Position numbers and translations under genes: made by a program | Origin: Lathyrus oleraceus | Lineage: Eukaryota; Streptophyta; Magnoliopsida; Fabales; Fabaceae | Assembly (NCBI RefSeq): GCF_024323335.1 | Contig: NC_066584.1 | Location: forward strand, 419,345,819 to 419,409,818 | Length of the DNA stretch: 64,000 bases | Direction: 5' to 3' | The notes under the pieces: model-generated | Databases searched by the model: none | What the model was told of the DNA's origin: nothing | The model's input: the letters and a program-made list of their open reading frames with translations, nothing else | In this document: positions 1-12,028 of the stretch, piece after piece | How the letters are laid out: each line of letters opens with the position of its first letter | How positions within the stretch are numbered: the first letter of the stretch is position 1

Positions 1-150
1 TGGATCTAAGAGATATTTAAGTTTAAAAGATTTACTCCAAATCTGTATCCTTTATTTTTTTTAATCTAACGATTTTAATTAATTATTTAATCTAATTATT
101 TTTTTAAATATTTTTTAATATAAATAATCAATTTAAATCGTTGATTTAGG

Positions 151-223
<73 letters not shown>

Positions 224-1259
224 TTAATTAATATATAATGTTATTAATTGTTATTTTTTGGTTAAGCAAAAATTTAAATTCAAATATATATTAGCAACAA
301 ATATTTTTTGGATTAATATAAATTTATACGGACAATTTTGATTAATATATAATTATTTTAATTATTAAATAAACCATAATACAACCTACCAAAAAAAAAC
401 ACCATGATACATATTTACATATTAACTATTAAATAAATCTGTCATCTATAATTTAATTTTACTTAAATATTTTAGATTTAAAACTCTAAAACAATTTGAC
501 TTTTGTGCTGACCATGTGTGTATTAAAGAGGGTAGGAGAAAAGTTCTAGTAGTAAGAAGAAGGTGGGAAAAGGAACAAGAAAACACAGCAACGTTAATGA
601 AATCACATACCCGTTAGATCAAAAGTCAAAGGTTTACCGGTCAAATTCCCACTACAATTTAAAATGCAATTTAATTAATCTTTTACTGTAGATGAAAGTG
701 ATCCTTTCTTTTCATATTACATATTGCATAATTGAAAATTATAAAACATTAACGGAATTGAATAAGACAACTTGTTGTTATTTATTTTTTATTTTTATCA
801 TCAGTGTTTGATGTATTAATCTGATTAGGAGATCAATTTTGCCATTAAATAATTTCAATCATTTTTTAATTATAATTATGAGAAATCGAACTATGACTTT
901 ATAAATGATATTTTAGTAACTAAATGGCGGTTTAATGCACCCGTTTAAGAGTATTATTTTATATTTTTAAATATTAGTATTAAAATGTTTATGGATAAAC
1001 CCATGATACCATTAAATTGGGTTGAAGTCATGAAGTGTTCCATGATGAATAATACTTCAATTTTCCACTAAGAAGAACGTATCAAACTTGGTTTCTTTCT
1101 GGTTTCAACTTCCAAAACGGGTGCTATCCACAAATTAAAGTGGCATGTTTCATTCATCCTCTGGAACATTTTCTGCAAGCGCATGTGGTATTGCACCGGC
1201 GCTACTATTTTTTATTTTATTTCCATTACTAATTTTTTATGTGAGAGAAAAAAATACAC
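1..1259. other. AT-rich intergenic DNA, no gene seen
   Basis: Strongly AT-rich sequence with scattered short reading frames and no recognisable protein motif. It includes the TA microsatellite at 153-220. I see no RNA gene or element terminus. Confidence 0.6.
153..220. repeat. (TA)n microsatellite
   Basis: About 34 uninterrupted TA units. It is the first of three long TA tracts in the window. Unlike the other two, it has no transposon in it. Confidence 0.97.
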
Positions 1260-3440
1260 TAATAAATAATACTCTTAAAATATCGGCTAACAATGGTTAT
1301 AAAAGACAATACAACTGCTCATGCACCATTGCAATAAATATTTTGGGATTAACACCTAACTTAACAAATATATTCTCACAAAAGTTTACTTCGTTAAGAA
1401 TGTGGTGAATAGAGGTGTCATGGTCTTTAAACAAATAACATCTTAGTGTTTTCTTTGACACTAACTAAACTATATAGAAAGTTTGTATTCCAACAAAGAG
1501 TAGTCTCGATTAAAAGAGTTTGAATTTCTACATGTAAAATATTTGACTAACCTACACTATCATAATACTCAATTTGAAATCGGTCATTCAAGTTATGGCC
1601 TAGACCACCATAACATGTTTGTTTCAGATTTATTAATGCACCAATGTCAACATTTAAAATCTAAGTATCATTGTCATCAGGTTGCCAACACACTTTCCTT
1701 GAAACTCGCGGAGAGGGAGATAAATCTAAGTTACCAAATACTCGTTGTGATATGTTGTGTTGTGAAAAACTAAGATAATCTTAGACAAAGTTGATGACTG
1801 CATTCCTTCAAAGACAAGTTTATTTCTTGTGCACCACCTGCTCCACAAAATCAAACGAGCTATGATATCTATATCGATAACCATATTTTGTGTTTAGTTT
1901 ATTAAGTCTGCAATGATATTTTTATCATCAACCCATAGGTCCTTGATCTTCAATCTCAGAAGTTAAAGGGGATATCTTGGATATTCTAAAAAAGAAGATG
2001 TTTTAAAACCCATGGATGAAACTAATAATTGGTATCTTCATCTCTTATATTAAAAATGAAACAATCTTTCAACACATCAAGAGACTTGAGAATAACTTTA
2101 AATAGCCATATTTTTTTTATCAAGGAACATATTACCTTCAAATAGATATTTATCTTCCAAAAATGAGACCCAATGTTTCTTGTCTGATTGTACTAAGCTC
2201 CAAACAAGTTTTCCTAACAAAGCAATGTTTTGCAAATGGGTTAGACAAATCCCTAAACCACCTAACTTTTCAGGCTTAATAATCTTGTACCAACCAACCA
2301 GATGTTTGGATAAATTTATCTTACCATGCTAAATGAAACTTCTCACAATTTTATCCAATGTCTAACAAACAAATTGAGGAAACCAACAACTTTGCATACT
2401 ATAAGAAGGTATAAAAGTAAGAACGAACTTGGTAAGAGTGTCACACCTTGACTTGTTCAAGAGTGTATCTTTCCAAGAAGCATGTTTTAAAGCTATCTTG
2501 TTATAGATTTCCCAAGAATCCTCTTTCCTTATATGCCTGTATTTCATTTCCAATCCATGGTATTTTTCTAATTTATCAGCTAATGTGATAGTGACAATTT
2601 GCTAAAGAACTTGTTTAGTGGATCCATTAACACCATTAGAGGTGTGAGCTCTTGACTTATCTAGACTCACTTTAAGATCTTGAAAGAACAAAACTTATCC
2701 AAAAGGTTATGAATGAATCATGCTTAAGAAGATTTTGTCTCCGCAAACAATAACATGTCATTCAGAAATAACAAGTGAGATAGTTTAGGACCATTATGAC
2801 TCATGTTGATGGGTTTCTAATGACCCTTATGACATGCTTTATTAATCAAATCACCATGAAATTCTATGTAAAAAGGTAAGAAGATAAATAATATCCATAT
2901 CTGAGGCCACAGTGAGGTTTAAAGTGTTCAATCCTACTCCCATTCCACAACTAGAAGACAAAAGTATATGAGATATTACTCATGATCAAATAAATGGAGG
3001 TTGTCATAAAGAAAATACCAAACCACTAGGTCATAAGTCTTCTCAACATCCAACTTATAAATAACATTATCTTGTTTCTTCAAAGACTTACAAAATGGTA
3101 AAGGAATACTTTGCGAATAATAACATTACAAATTGTACCTCTACCTAGAATGAAGTTACTCTGTAGAGGGATCATGATCTCACAAAGCATCAGCCTAAAG
3201 CAATTTACCAAAACTTTTGAGACCCACTTACTAATCAAGTTACACAAGCTAATAGGCCAATTTTTTTTAAAGTGTGTGTGTTATCAACTTTTGGAACTAG
3301 AAACATAAGAGACTCAACCATACGAGGATTGATGTAAACTTTTTCAAAATTACACAAAATTCTAAGTATCATCCTTAATATCCTCCAAAAATATTTTAAC
3401 GAAAAATGGGTTGAAATCCATAAAACAATGCATTTTATGG
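1260..3440 (-). pseudogene. Decayed LINE (L1-like non-LTR retrotransposon), RT to RNase H
   Basis: Read on the minus strand from about 3430 downward, broken frames give pieces of a plant L1-like pol. A stretch near 3250 resembles the RPISLCN segment that opens the reverse transcriptase. Near 2780-2810 there is LLFLNDMLLFAE, a decayed form of the FADD catalytic motif. At 2360-2480 there is a segment of the type LLNKxxxxTLTKxVLxxIPxYxMQ, at 2200-2290 a GGLGI..NIALLGKLVW segment, and at 1780-1860 ILWSRWCTRNKLVFEG. The 1300-1640 interval resembles the C-terminal RNase H domain of plant LINEs. Stops and frameshifts are frequent, so the copy is old and inactive. No endonuclease domain was recognised upstream, so it is probably 5'-truncated, as is usual for LINEs. 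The ends are approximate; no poly(A) tail or target duplication was identified. Confidence 0.8.
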
Positions 3441-3539
3441 GATTTCATGCTCATAAGTGCATGATAGACTTATTGCTTTGTAATTGTGGCTCGAGAGTAT
3501 TTTAATGGTCAACGTTCAAAGAGAAAGTTATAGAGGCTA

Positions 3540-3940
3540 CTATTTAGGAAATAAGACTATTCTGGGCCGGTCAAAAGGCCACAAAGCCTCGACCTAGAGA
3601 ATGCATCGAATCCACCACATCACTCATAGAGCAGGTGTGTTATCCTGTATTAGAGCGTAAAAGATTTGAGTCATGAATCCATCCAACACATCCTTTAATC
3701 CCACGCCTAAAGACCAATAAGTTGTTATGATCACTCTACTATTTAAGGAGGAAGCACACCATTTTCCAGGTATAATTAAAATTCAAACTTCATCCACTCA
3801 TATTACTCTCATACTGACTTGAGCATTGGAGTACTAACCTTATAGGTCAATCCCTCTTCCACCGTACTAGAAGCTCAAGTCTACCATTTTAATCCACAAT
3901 CTCCAATCTCTGATTAATTTTGCTTCCTTCGTGGAACAAA
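3540..3940 (+). repeat. Possible Ty3/gypsy LTR fragment
   Basis: A TATA-like CTATTTAAGGAGG at 3739-3751 is followed by ACTTGAGCATTGGAGTACTAA at about 3816-3836. This resembles the TTGAGCGTCGGAGTG signature downstream of the start site in many plant Ty3/gypsy LTRs. No partner LTR, PBS or coding region accompanies it, so it would be a solo LTR or a fragment. The borders are guesses. Confidence 0.35.
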
Positions 3941-6245
3941 TATAATCCTTATTACAAAATAAACTTTTAAAATAACTCAAAGCCTCTAAAAGCAAAATAT
4001 AAATGTATGTGCAACATTCACTAGATAACAAAGTGATACCCTCAATTTTACTTCTCTTACGCCATATGGAATTTTGTATGTGAAGGAAAGAGGTGTTATG
4101 ATTATCTATTGGTTATTTTCTATGTGCAAATATACGCTGTTAAAACTAGTAGCAAGTGATAAGAAAAAGTATCGATCCGATAAAGATTGTATTAAACATA
4201 ATGATTTTTCAACTCAAAAATTGTGAAAAGAACATGAGCATAAATAATAAATAATTGATAGTTGTTACTTAGTCAGAAACTAGAAATAATAACTTAGAAG
4301 TAAAGATTTTAAGATAGTGGATTAACATATTGGACAATGATTCTTTTAATGACTATGCCTAATGCATGAATATGATATGATGTGTTGTGGCAGATGGAGC
4401 CATAATGTGACCTAATGGTATATGCGTACAACGTTAAAGTATATACATTATTTCACTTTGGAGCAAATTCTTAAGCCTCACGGTAGCATCCATGCATTTA
4501 TTTTATAAGTGTTGCATTTCCCCGTGGATTTAGCTACTTACCCATAAAGTAACTAAAGTGGCAAAGTATACTTAATTTTTTATCCATATTTGACATAAGT
4601 TCCATTTATTAGAAGATTCCTCAATACCGATAAACTATGATTCATTTCTAAGATGACCAACCAACAAAATAAATGTATAACATAAAAATGCATAAGCAAA
4701 ATATATCACAACATTCAATTATATCACACAAAAGATTATTATGTCAATAAATTTCACATTGATAAATATAAGAGATTTAGCTCATGATGAGAAAAATAAA
4801 TACAAGCTAGAAGTATCATTAGCTAAACATTTATAAATAGAGATGAAAAATATAAACATATGAGTGTCACTTCAACCACTTGGAGCCTTCAGTCAACAAG
4901 AGACGTCTTGTGTTATGCCTCCCATGTGGTATTATTTTACAAATGGTGGGGAAAATATGTGATAAAACTCTGGTTCTTCCTTTCTTCCTTGTTACTAACT
5001 TTATCTCTCTAAATTTTGAACCCCTTTTCTCATGCAATTACTAATCCATTTATATACATTCTTGAGCTTGTCTGTTTCTCCAATGCTTGGGTCTTGGGCC
5101 TTGTAAACATCCATTGGTTTTACACAAAGGTATATGCATATTCCTTTGTCTGCCTGTATTGATACTATGATAGTAAGTATCGCATGAGGGAGACAACACA
5201 ATTTGTAGCATACAAGTGCTCTTCTATGGGGGATACTGTGGCAATGTTTGCAACAACTTTCTAAAATTTTGTCTTTTAGAGTCCATCTATCCCTTTGCCT
5301 TTACAACTCAACCCTAATTGATTTACGTGAGATTCTTCCACGCAACCCTAAAATCACCATTGAACACCTATTACATCTTCTTCTAGCTTTAAGCCTGATA
5401 TGTATTAACCTTATAACTCTGTCGTGAGAGAACTTGTCAAAATGACTACTCTTGCATATCAAAAACATTATAAAAACTAAAGTAGAGAGCACCTAATGTG
5501 TTTGTTACTAATTAAGCCAAATAACTATAAAACATACTGAATTCAACCTAATTAAGGAAAATTTTAATAAATAATCCAAGAATTAATGGCTTAAATATTC
5601 ACAATAAAAAGATTATCACACCCATAAACTTGAATTATTACATGTCCTCAGGTGATGCAACAAGATAACATAAAACAAAAAACCAAGATAATTTAAAATT
5701 TGTAGCATATTTTGCATAACTCAATTCCTTTTATGCTGATTGTATTCAAACATTGGTTGCATAACCTTGTCTTACATGTGCGTGTATGTGTGTGCGCGCA
5801 CGTGTGTGCACGCGTGTATGATCCATGACACGCAATTTCATGCCAGAAGACTTCTTCAAAGATAAATAGCCTAATTCCTAGTTTGCTTGCATTGTCTTAT
5901 GGTTCAAAACTCAACTATAAGCTCCAACAAAAGGGTGTAACTAATTAATTTATTTATAAGTTTTTTTGGTTCATTTTGAACTTAAGGTATTCTACTTGCA
6001 CAAGTTTATTCTCCTTTTCTAATTATTCATCCTTTTTCGCTGGATAGGATCTCAATTGTAATGAATCAAACTTATTACTCATACTGAAATACCTAATGTT
6101 TCATTAATTTTGGGCACAAAGACTTTATTTACCATTTTTATTTTTATTTTTCATTCTATTTTTAAATGTAGTAGTTCCATTTAACCAATCCTTTCTTCAT
6201 AGCATCCCATTAGTAAAATTAATCTTAAATCAAGACTATTCCATA
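3941..6245. other. Intergenic, no gene seen
   Basis: AT-rich sequence with only short frames and no familiar motifs. The part from about 4130 to 5000 looks like dispersed repeat DNA but could not be assigned. The only distinct local structure is the alternating purine-pyrimidine tract at 5776-5820. Confidence 0.5.
5776..5820. repeat. Alternating purine/pyrimidine (Z-DNA-prone) tract
   Basis: About 45 bases of almost unbroken TG/CG/CA alternation, including GCGCGCACGTGTGTGCACGCG, in a region otherwise rich in A and T. It contains the palindromes GTGCAC and CACGTG. Such dinucleotide order favours left-handed DNA under torsional stress; that it does so here is inference. Confidence 0.7.
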
Positions 6246-6480
6246 TTCTATCACTATAAGTAATTAGGGTTTTATGAAAAAAAATTGTGACTTTTACTTG
6301 ATAGGCGTCATAACTCTCCTATAGCGACGGTTGCCACGATGGTTTACAACAATCACCCTTTTATTTATTTTTTTAAATTACTAAAGGTGACAACCGATGT
6401 CCCGATGGTTTATTGAACGGTTGGTTTATTGAACCTCCATAAAATCTAGGTCACAATGGTAAAACAACCAATGTCCCCCC
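6246..6480 (+). repeat. Possible CACTA-type terminal region
   Basis: Starts with CACTATAAG at about 6252. It continues with short GC-containing motifs around CGACGGTTGCC and AACGGTTGG, alternating with T-rich spacers, the style of CACTA terminal and subterminal repeats. No matching opposite end or transposase was found nearby, so this may be a small deletion derivative or a chance resemblance. Confidence 0.25.
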
Positions 6481-9218
6481 AAACATTGCACGTTAATCAG
6501 TTAAAAATATGAAAAAATTACCAAAGGGCACGACGACAACTTCATTCGCCATCCCCCATAAACCATTCACCTGCGAACAAACGGGGAAAACAACACCACG
6601 GTTACGTTATTTCACCTTTTCTTTGTTCTTCTTCTTTCTCTTATTTTCTCATCTTCACATATCTCTCTCCTTCTTTCTTCACACAGACTCACATCAAGTT
6701 CACTTCCCAACTCACATCATGGTTGATAAATTTAGGAAATTTAAGAGGGATTTGATTCAATGTTTTTAATGGTGTAATTCATGGTTGGTTAGTTACTCCT
6801 TTGGTATATGCTTTGATTGTGCAAACAATGTGTTTGTTGAAATGTCACCATGAGTTTTATAGTGCTGGTTTTGAGCTGAACATATTTATAATGATATTTA
6901 CATGCTTACAAACAGTGGTTGTCATATCTATCTTGCTTACACCGATAAGAACACGCGACCTAAACCTATTATTAGTAAACATATATATTGAAATAAGGGA
7001 TTTAGCAAAATAATAAGGTTTGTAGGACTACTGAATCTACATGGAATGTCGATTTAGTGTGTGTGAAGATGGGGTTGTGTAGGGTCCCATGAGGGGAGTT
7101 TAGAGATGTTTCTGGTTGGTTTTGGAAGTTTTGGCGGTACAGGGTGGAGCTTGCCTTGACCATCATCTTAATTACACTTATAAATCTTGTTGATATAGAC
7201 ATATATACTTTGTGATTCTGTTCAGACACTTCCTCAGTTCTCATTTTTGTGGGGGAAACTACCTTGTATTCTACTTTTGTCTTAACTTAAATATGGTCTG
7301 GGAATTTGTTTAATGAAGGGCTTGTAGTTCCTCTATGTTTTTTCTTTAATAAAACAAAGTATCTGAAATTTTTTGAACTTAGATGAATGAGATGATAATA
7401 TTATTATTCTGTAATATTTCAATTGACCATTGTTCATTTTTCATGAGGATCTATTATGCACTTCCATTTTGAGCTCTTGCAGATATGAAATAATTAATTT
7501 GGTCATAAACTAAGTCACTTGACTAGGCCATTATTTTCATATTGGTTTTGAACATATTAAGTTTCTATGATATCACTATCTAAATGGAAAGTTACTTGTG
7601 TGAGATGTATATTGATGATATGATTTGATCCTACTTTTGAGCTAGTAGTCTAAACTTTTGAATAACTCTAAACCAATTTGTGGGCGAGTAATGACATTAA
7701 TTACTTTGATTCAGCAAGTGAAGTACTTTGATTCAGGTCACGCCGCTGTCAAAGCAACCACCACCACCATTACGAATTTTAACAGGTTTGTCTCTTGTAT
7801 TTGTGATATACATGAAATATTGCTTTTGTTTGTTATTAGGGTGAATTATAATTGTTTTAAACCTGCTTTAATGGAGGGTGTGAAAGATAATATGTATTTT
7901 TTTAAACCTGCTTCAACTTAACATGCAGCTGCTGAATTATACTGAATATGTTACGTGCTGACTGATATGAACTATAAAGCATAATATGAATATGCTGCTA
8001 TGTGGTGAACTGAATATGCGATGTGTTGACTGATATGAATATGTTGTTTTATGATGAACTGAATATGTTGTTATGTCCTAAAGTGATATTGAATATGCTA
8101 TTATGCAATGAACCAATACTAAATATGCTATTTACTAAATTGATATTGAACTGATACTTAACTGATATGAATTATACGAATACTAAAATGTTTAACTGAA
8201 TTGAATGGTATTCTGAGATGAATTATATGGCTATGGTTAAGACTTATCATCATAGTCTTAGGTCTATTTTAGGAATGACATGCTATTGTTGTTTCTCTTT
8301 TGATTCTAGCCAAAACTTATCAGCATAATGAATGTTCTAGTTTAGGGTGTTTTTTTATGGTTGCACACTGAGGTGTCATTAGCGAAGCCACAAACAACCA
8401 ACCCAATCAACATTCACAACCACTCAGTGGCATATTGTATATATGATATTTTCATTTCTTAACTTATTCATAGAAGATTGGATAAAGTTTCGAAGTTGGA
8501 TGTAGTTTCTTCCCTTAAGAAAATCCAAAATAAAATTTTCAAAAAATGAAGTTGCATTGTTTAATATAAAGTGATGTTCATCAGTACATGAAATTGTGAA
8601 AATATTGTAAAATTGATTGGATGCAACTGTAGGTTGATTTTGCATGTTTAAGAAGGACCCAACACTAGAAATAATCTTGTGTATCATCGCTAGTTCATTA
8701 TTCAAAATGATACATTATGTTCAATATCATGTCTTCTAGAAATTACACACGTGTTTCTTGTTTATTGATATAGGCCTGCCGTTTTAAGGCTATGGTTGTT
8801 TTTTTTGCTGAGAGTGTTCAATTTTGTTCTTTTTCATTTTGATTGATTGAATAGGAAGGGTTATTTGAAAATTATTCTTGTAGTACTTACTCAATCAATG
8901 GATAAAAAATCCGAAGGATTGCTTGAGTGGTTTATGTCATTGGCGGCGGGGAGGATGGGTCGAATGTCTTTACCATGGGTAGTTGCAAAGCTATGTTTGT
9001 CTGTTGGCAGTTTGGACCCAGTCATTGTCTGGTTATACCTCAGAAGTCAGTAGGTGGTCAGATTCATATTGCTTGGCTCTCTGCTGTTCTGGTAGTTTTT
9101 AGGACTTGTAGGTCATAAAGTCATATATAAACCCCATGACTTCTAGTGTGGTGTTGTTGCACGGGTTGGTTCGATTATCGAAGGAGTGGTCCATGTGTTG
9201 AAAAGGTCATCTGAAGTA
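6481..9218. other. Intergenic, no supportable gene
   Basis: A pyrimidine-rich run at 6600-6690 precedes an ATG at 6719, but the frame closes after 16 codons. The longer frame from 6509 (86 residues) is low-complexity and resembles nothing I know. From about 7920 to 8240 a TGAATATG-type motif recurs irregularly (gaatatgct, gaatatgtt), a degenerate tandem repeat. The 8840-9120 interval has GC content closer to genic DNA and two overlapping frames under 70 residues, neither recognised. Confidence 0.4.
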
Positions 9219-9742
9219 TGTTAGATAATCGGGTATGATAATCCTGGATAACTTCGAAGAATCGTGTTCGTACACTTTCCGAACAAAGTATTTCGACCAT
9301 ATTCTTGCCTGGGTTCACGAAATCTTTGTGGGGATAATTCTTGAAGAACAATTTGTTTCTGGCAAAGAGAAATGTTCAGGAATGTAGAGAGAAAGTTTGG
9401 TTTCGTTATCTCTTATTTTAAACTGAGGCCAAATGACTCCTTATATAGGAGATCAATAACAAAAACCGAAAAGACGCAACTGTTCAGAAACGGTTATGTC
9501 GGTTGGGAAAGGGTTCAACTGTTCAAAAGAAAATTTCGAACGGGACGCTGCCCCGCACCCCGCCAGGGGCTTCGCCCCTTGGAACCCCGTTTCAATTATT
9601 CGCATTCAATTATACGTTGGCTCGACGAGCGTGCACTCCGCACTACTCCTAACTCGTTTCCAAGCTTTAACGCATAATTGCATCGCCCTACAGTAAATCA
9701 CATTACTACTAAAATATATTGATGATACTAAAATCACCAACA
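9219..9742 (-). repeat. 3' LTR of outer copia element
   Basis: 524 bp, starting TGTTAGATAATC and ending ATCACCAACA on the plus strand. It pairs with 21951-22474. It contains a GC-rich block at about 9540-9590 that folds into short hairpins (GGGGC/GCCCC types) and stands out from the AT-rich rest. Confidence 0.95.
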
Positions 9743-9760
9743 AATCCCCCCCCATTTTAG
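9743..9760 (-). other. Polypurine tract of outer copia element
   Basis: The minus strand reads TAAAATGGGGGGGGATT directly against the 3' LTR, the expected place for plus-strand DNA priming. It fixes the orientation of the element. Confidence 0.85.
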
Positions 9761-10303
9761 TGTAATCATTGATTTACTCAATATATACAATAATATATAC
9801 AAGGGTATAACACACAGGTATAACGATCAAACAAATGCATAAATGAAAATGTCTTGCGATTGAATTTTCATCTTAGTACAAATACACATTCCAAATACTC
9901 GAAAATCGGGGTGTCATAGCGATTGAACCCGTCAATCCATTTGAGTGTCTGAAGATATAGTACACATATGTTTCTTACAATACTCTACTATTCATACTTG
10001 ACACTTTACAAGCCATGTATCCTTATCCATTAATAAGCATATAGGAAGCCAAGTCCAAGCTTCTTGAAGCGGCAAAACTTCATGCTCACATAGGTGATTC
10101 TTTTAATCTTGCACCTGCATTTGCAATTTTCCAAAATAACCATTAAGAAGATATAATTCAACCTAGCCATCACTTGCAGGTCTGAGCACATACCTTGGAA
10201 AGATAAACACAATTGCTCCAATCTCTAATTATGATCTTTCCACATTGAATTCTGCTTCTAATATTGTATTAGAAGGGAATTGGGTATACCATAGCTAATA
10301 GAT
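9761..10303 (-). other. 3' untranslated region of outer copia element
   Basis: Lies between the stop of the pol frame at 10304 and the polypurine tract. There is no conserved coding motif; the short frame at 10030-10221 is unrecognised and probably chance. Confidence 0.6.
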
Positions 10304-12023
10304 TTAAATGGACTTTAATCCCATCCCAATTACCGACTTCTTCACTAAGTCTCTAGCTAACCCTTTCGTCAAGTGGTCAGCTAAGTTTTGTTGCGACCGA
10401 ACAAACTCAATAGATATCATCCCATTCATGATTAATTCCCTAATCATACTATGTCTAACACCCAAATGTCTAGACTTTCCATTGTATATTTGACTATACG
10501 CTTTAACCATTGTGGCAGTACTATCACAACGGATAGAAATTGGTGATATCGGTTTAGGCCATATCGGAATCTCATATACCAAATTCCTTAGCCATTCCGC
10601 TTCTTTACCAGCAGCAGCTAATGCTACAAACTCAGATTCCATTGTGGAACCAGTTATACATGTTTGCTTCTTGGAAGCCCATGAGATGGCACCTCCCCCA
10701 AGCAAGAACACCCATCCACTTGTAGAGGATGAATCTTCAGCATTATTTATCCAACTAGCATCCGAATAACCCTCTAACACCGAAGGAAATTCCATATATG
10801 ACAATCCATAATTCATTGTACCCTTCAAGTACTTGAATACCCTAGTTATCGCATGCCAATGATGTCTACTAGGATTACTAGTAAATCTGCTCAACTTTCC
10901 AACCGCATAAGCAATATCCGATCTAGTGCTAATCATAGCATACATAAAAGAGCCTATAGCTTTTGAATATTCGAGTTGATCCACAGGTTTACCTGTATTT
11001 GGCATAAGCTTTTCTCCCGGATCCATGGGAGTACTTACTGGAGAACAACTTTCATAATTGAACTTCTTGAGTATTTTCTCAATGTAATGAGATTGCGTAA
11101 TTACAATCCCCTTATTCTCCCGTTTAATCTTAATACCAAGAATAACGTCCGCTTCTCCCATATCCTTCATGGAGAACTTTGATGACAAGAAATTCTTCGT
11201 TTTATCAACTTGATTTTGGTCGGTGCCAAAGATCAACATATAAACAAATGAAAACTCCTTTACGGGAAGTATCAAATTTGCTATATACACATTTGTCAGC
11301 TTGGTTTAGAATGAAACCATTAGACAAAACAACCTCATCAAACTTTTGATGCCACTGCTTCGGAGCTTGTTTCAGCCCATACAACGACTTAACTAGCTTA
11401 CACACTTTATGCTCATTACCAGGCATTACAAATCCTTCAGGTTGCTTCATATACACTTCTTCCTCCAAATCACCATTCAGAAATGCTGTTTTGACATCCA
11501 TTTGATGAATCACTAGATTATGAATAGCCGCCAAGGCAATCAACAATCTAATAGTAGTGATACGGGCAACATGAGCATAGGTATCGAAATAATCAATCCC
11601 TTCCTTTTGTCTGAAGCCTTGGATAACTAATCTAGCTTTAAACTTGTCAATTGTACCATCGACTTTCATCTTCTTTTTGAAGATCCATTTGCAACCCAAT
11701 GGTTTGCAACCTGGTGGTAAATCAGATAATACCCAAGTATTATTTTCCATGATAGAACCAATCTCTTCGTCAATTGCTTCTTTCCAAAAAAACAGAATCT
11801 CGAGATTTCACAGCTTCATCATACGTTCTTGGATCCTCCTCTATACTATAGCAATAATAGTATTGAGTGTCAATCTGATCCTTTGATCCCTCAATTAAAT
11901 ATAGTTGAAAATAAGATCCATAAGATCTAGATTTTCTAGCTCTTTTGCTCCTACGGGGTTCAAGTGTCTCACTTGGCACATCATTTGAATGACCATCCCT
12001 TAGAGATTCATCTGAATTAGGTA
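10304..12023 (-). pseudogene. Outer copia pol, 3' half: reverse transcriptase and RNase H
   Basis: Continues the integrase-RT linker (RRSKRARKSRSYG near 11930) into RT. Motifs include WIFKKKMKVDGTIDKFKARLV, MDVKTAFLNGDLEEEVYM and LYGLKQAPKQWH, then the C-terminal RT and RNase [33 protein letters not shown] and the terminal H-x-R-H-x-x-R type segment. Two lesions break it. A homopolymer slip at about 11790 shifts the frame just before RT. At about 11240 the catalytic YVDD box is damaged: one frame reads through YVDLWHR while the next frame resumes at MLIFGTD. Removal of the inner insertion leaves a continuous frame across the target site, so these lesions are independent of it. The frame ends at 10304. 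Confidence 0.9.
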
Positions 12024-12028
12024 TAGAG
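12024..12028. repeat. Target site duplication of inner copia element (TAGAG)
   Basis: TAGAG directly precedes the inner element here and directly follows it at 19659-19663. Five bases is the normal size for plant copia integrase, and the match proves a simple insertion into the outer element. Confidence 0.95.

Noticed and set aside
6509..6769. 86-residue frame after a pyrimidine-rich stretch resembling a 5' UTR
   Set aside because: Low complexity, no recognisable domain and no convincing downstream exon.
7658..7921. Frame containing QQVKYFDSGHAAVKATTTT, faintly like endosulfine-family KYFDSGDYAxxKA
   Set aside because: Only about ten residues match, the rest does not, and no flanking exon was found; too weak to call a gene fragment.
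9214..9218. Target duplication for the outer copia element
   Set aside because: AAGTA on the left does not match GTGCT at 22475-22479.
9372..9677. 101-residue frame, repeated at 22104-22409
   Set aside because: Lies wholly in the two LTRs of the outer copia element and has no protein-like features.
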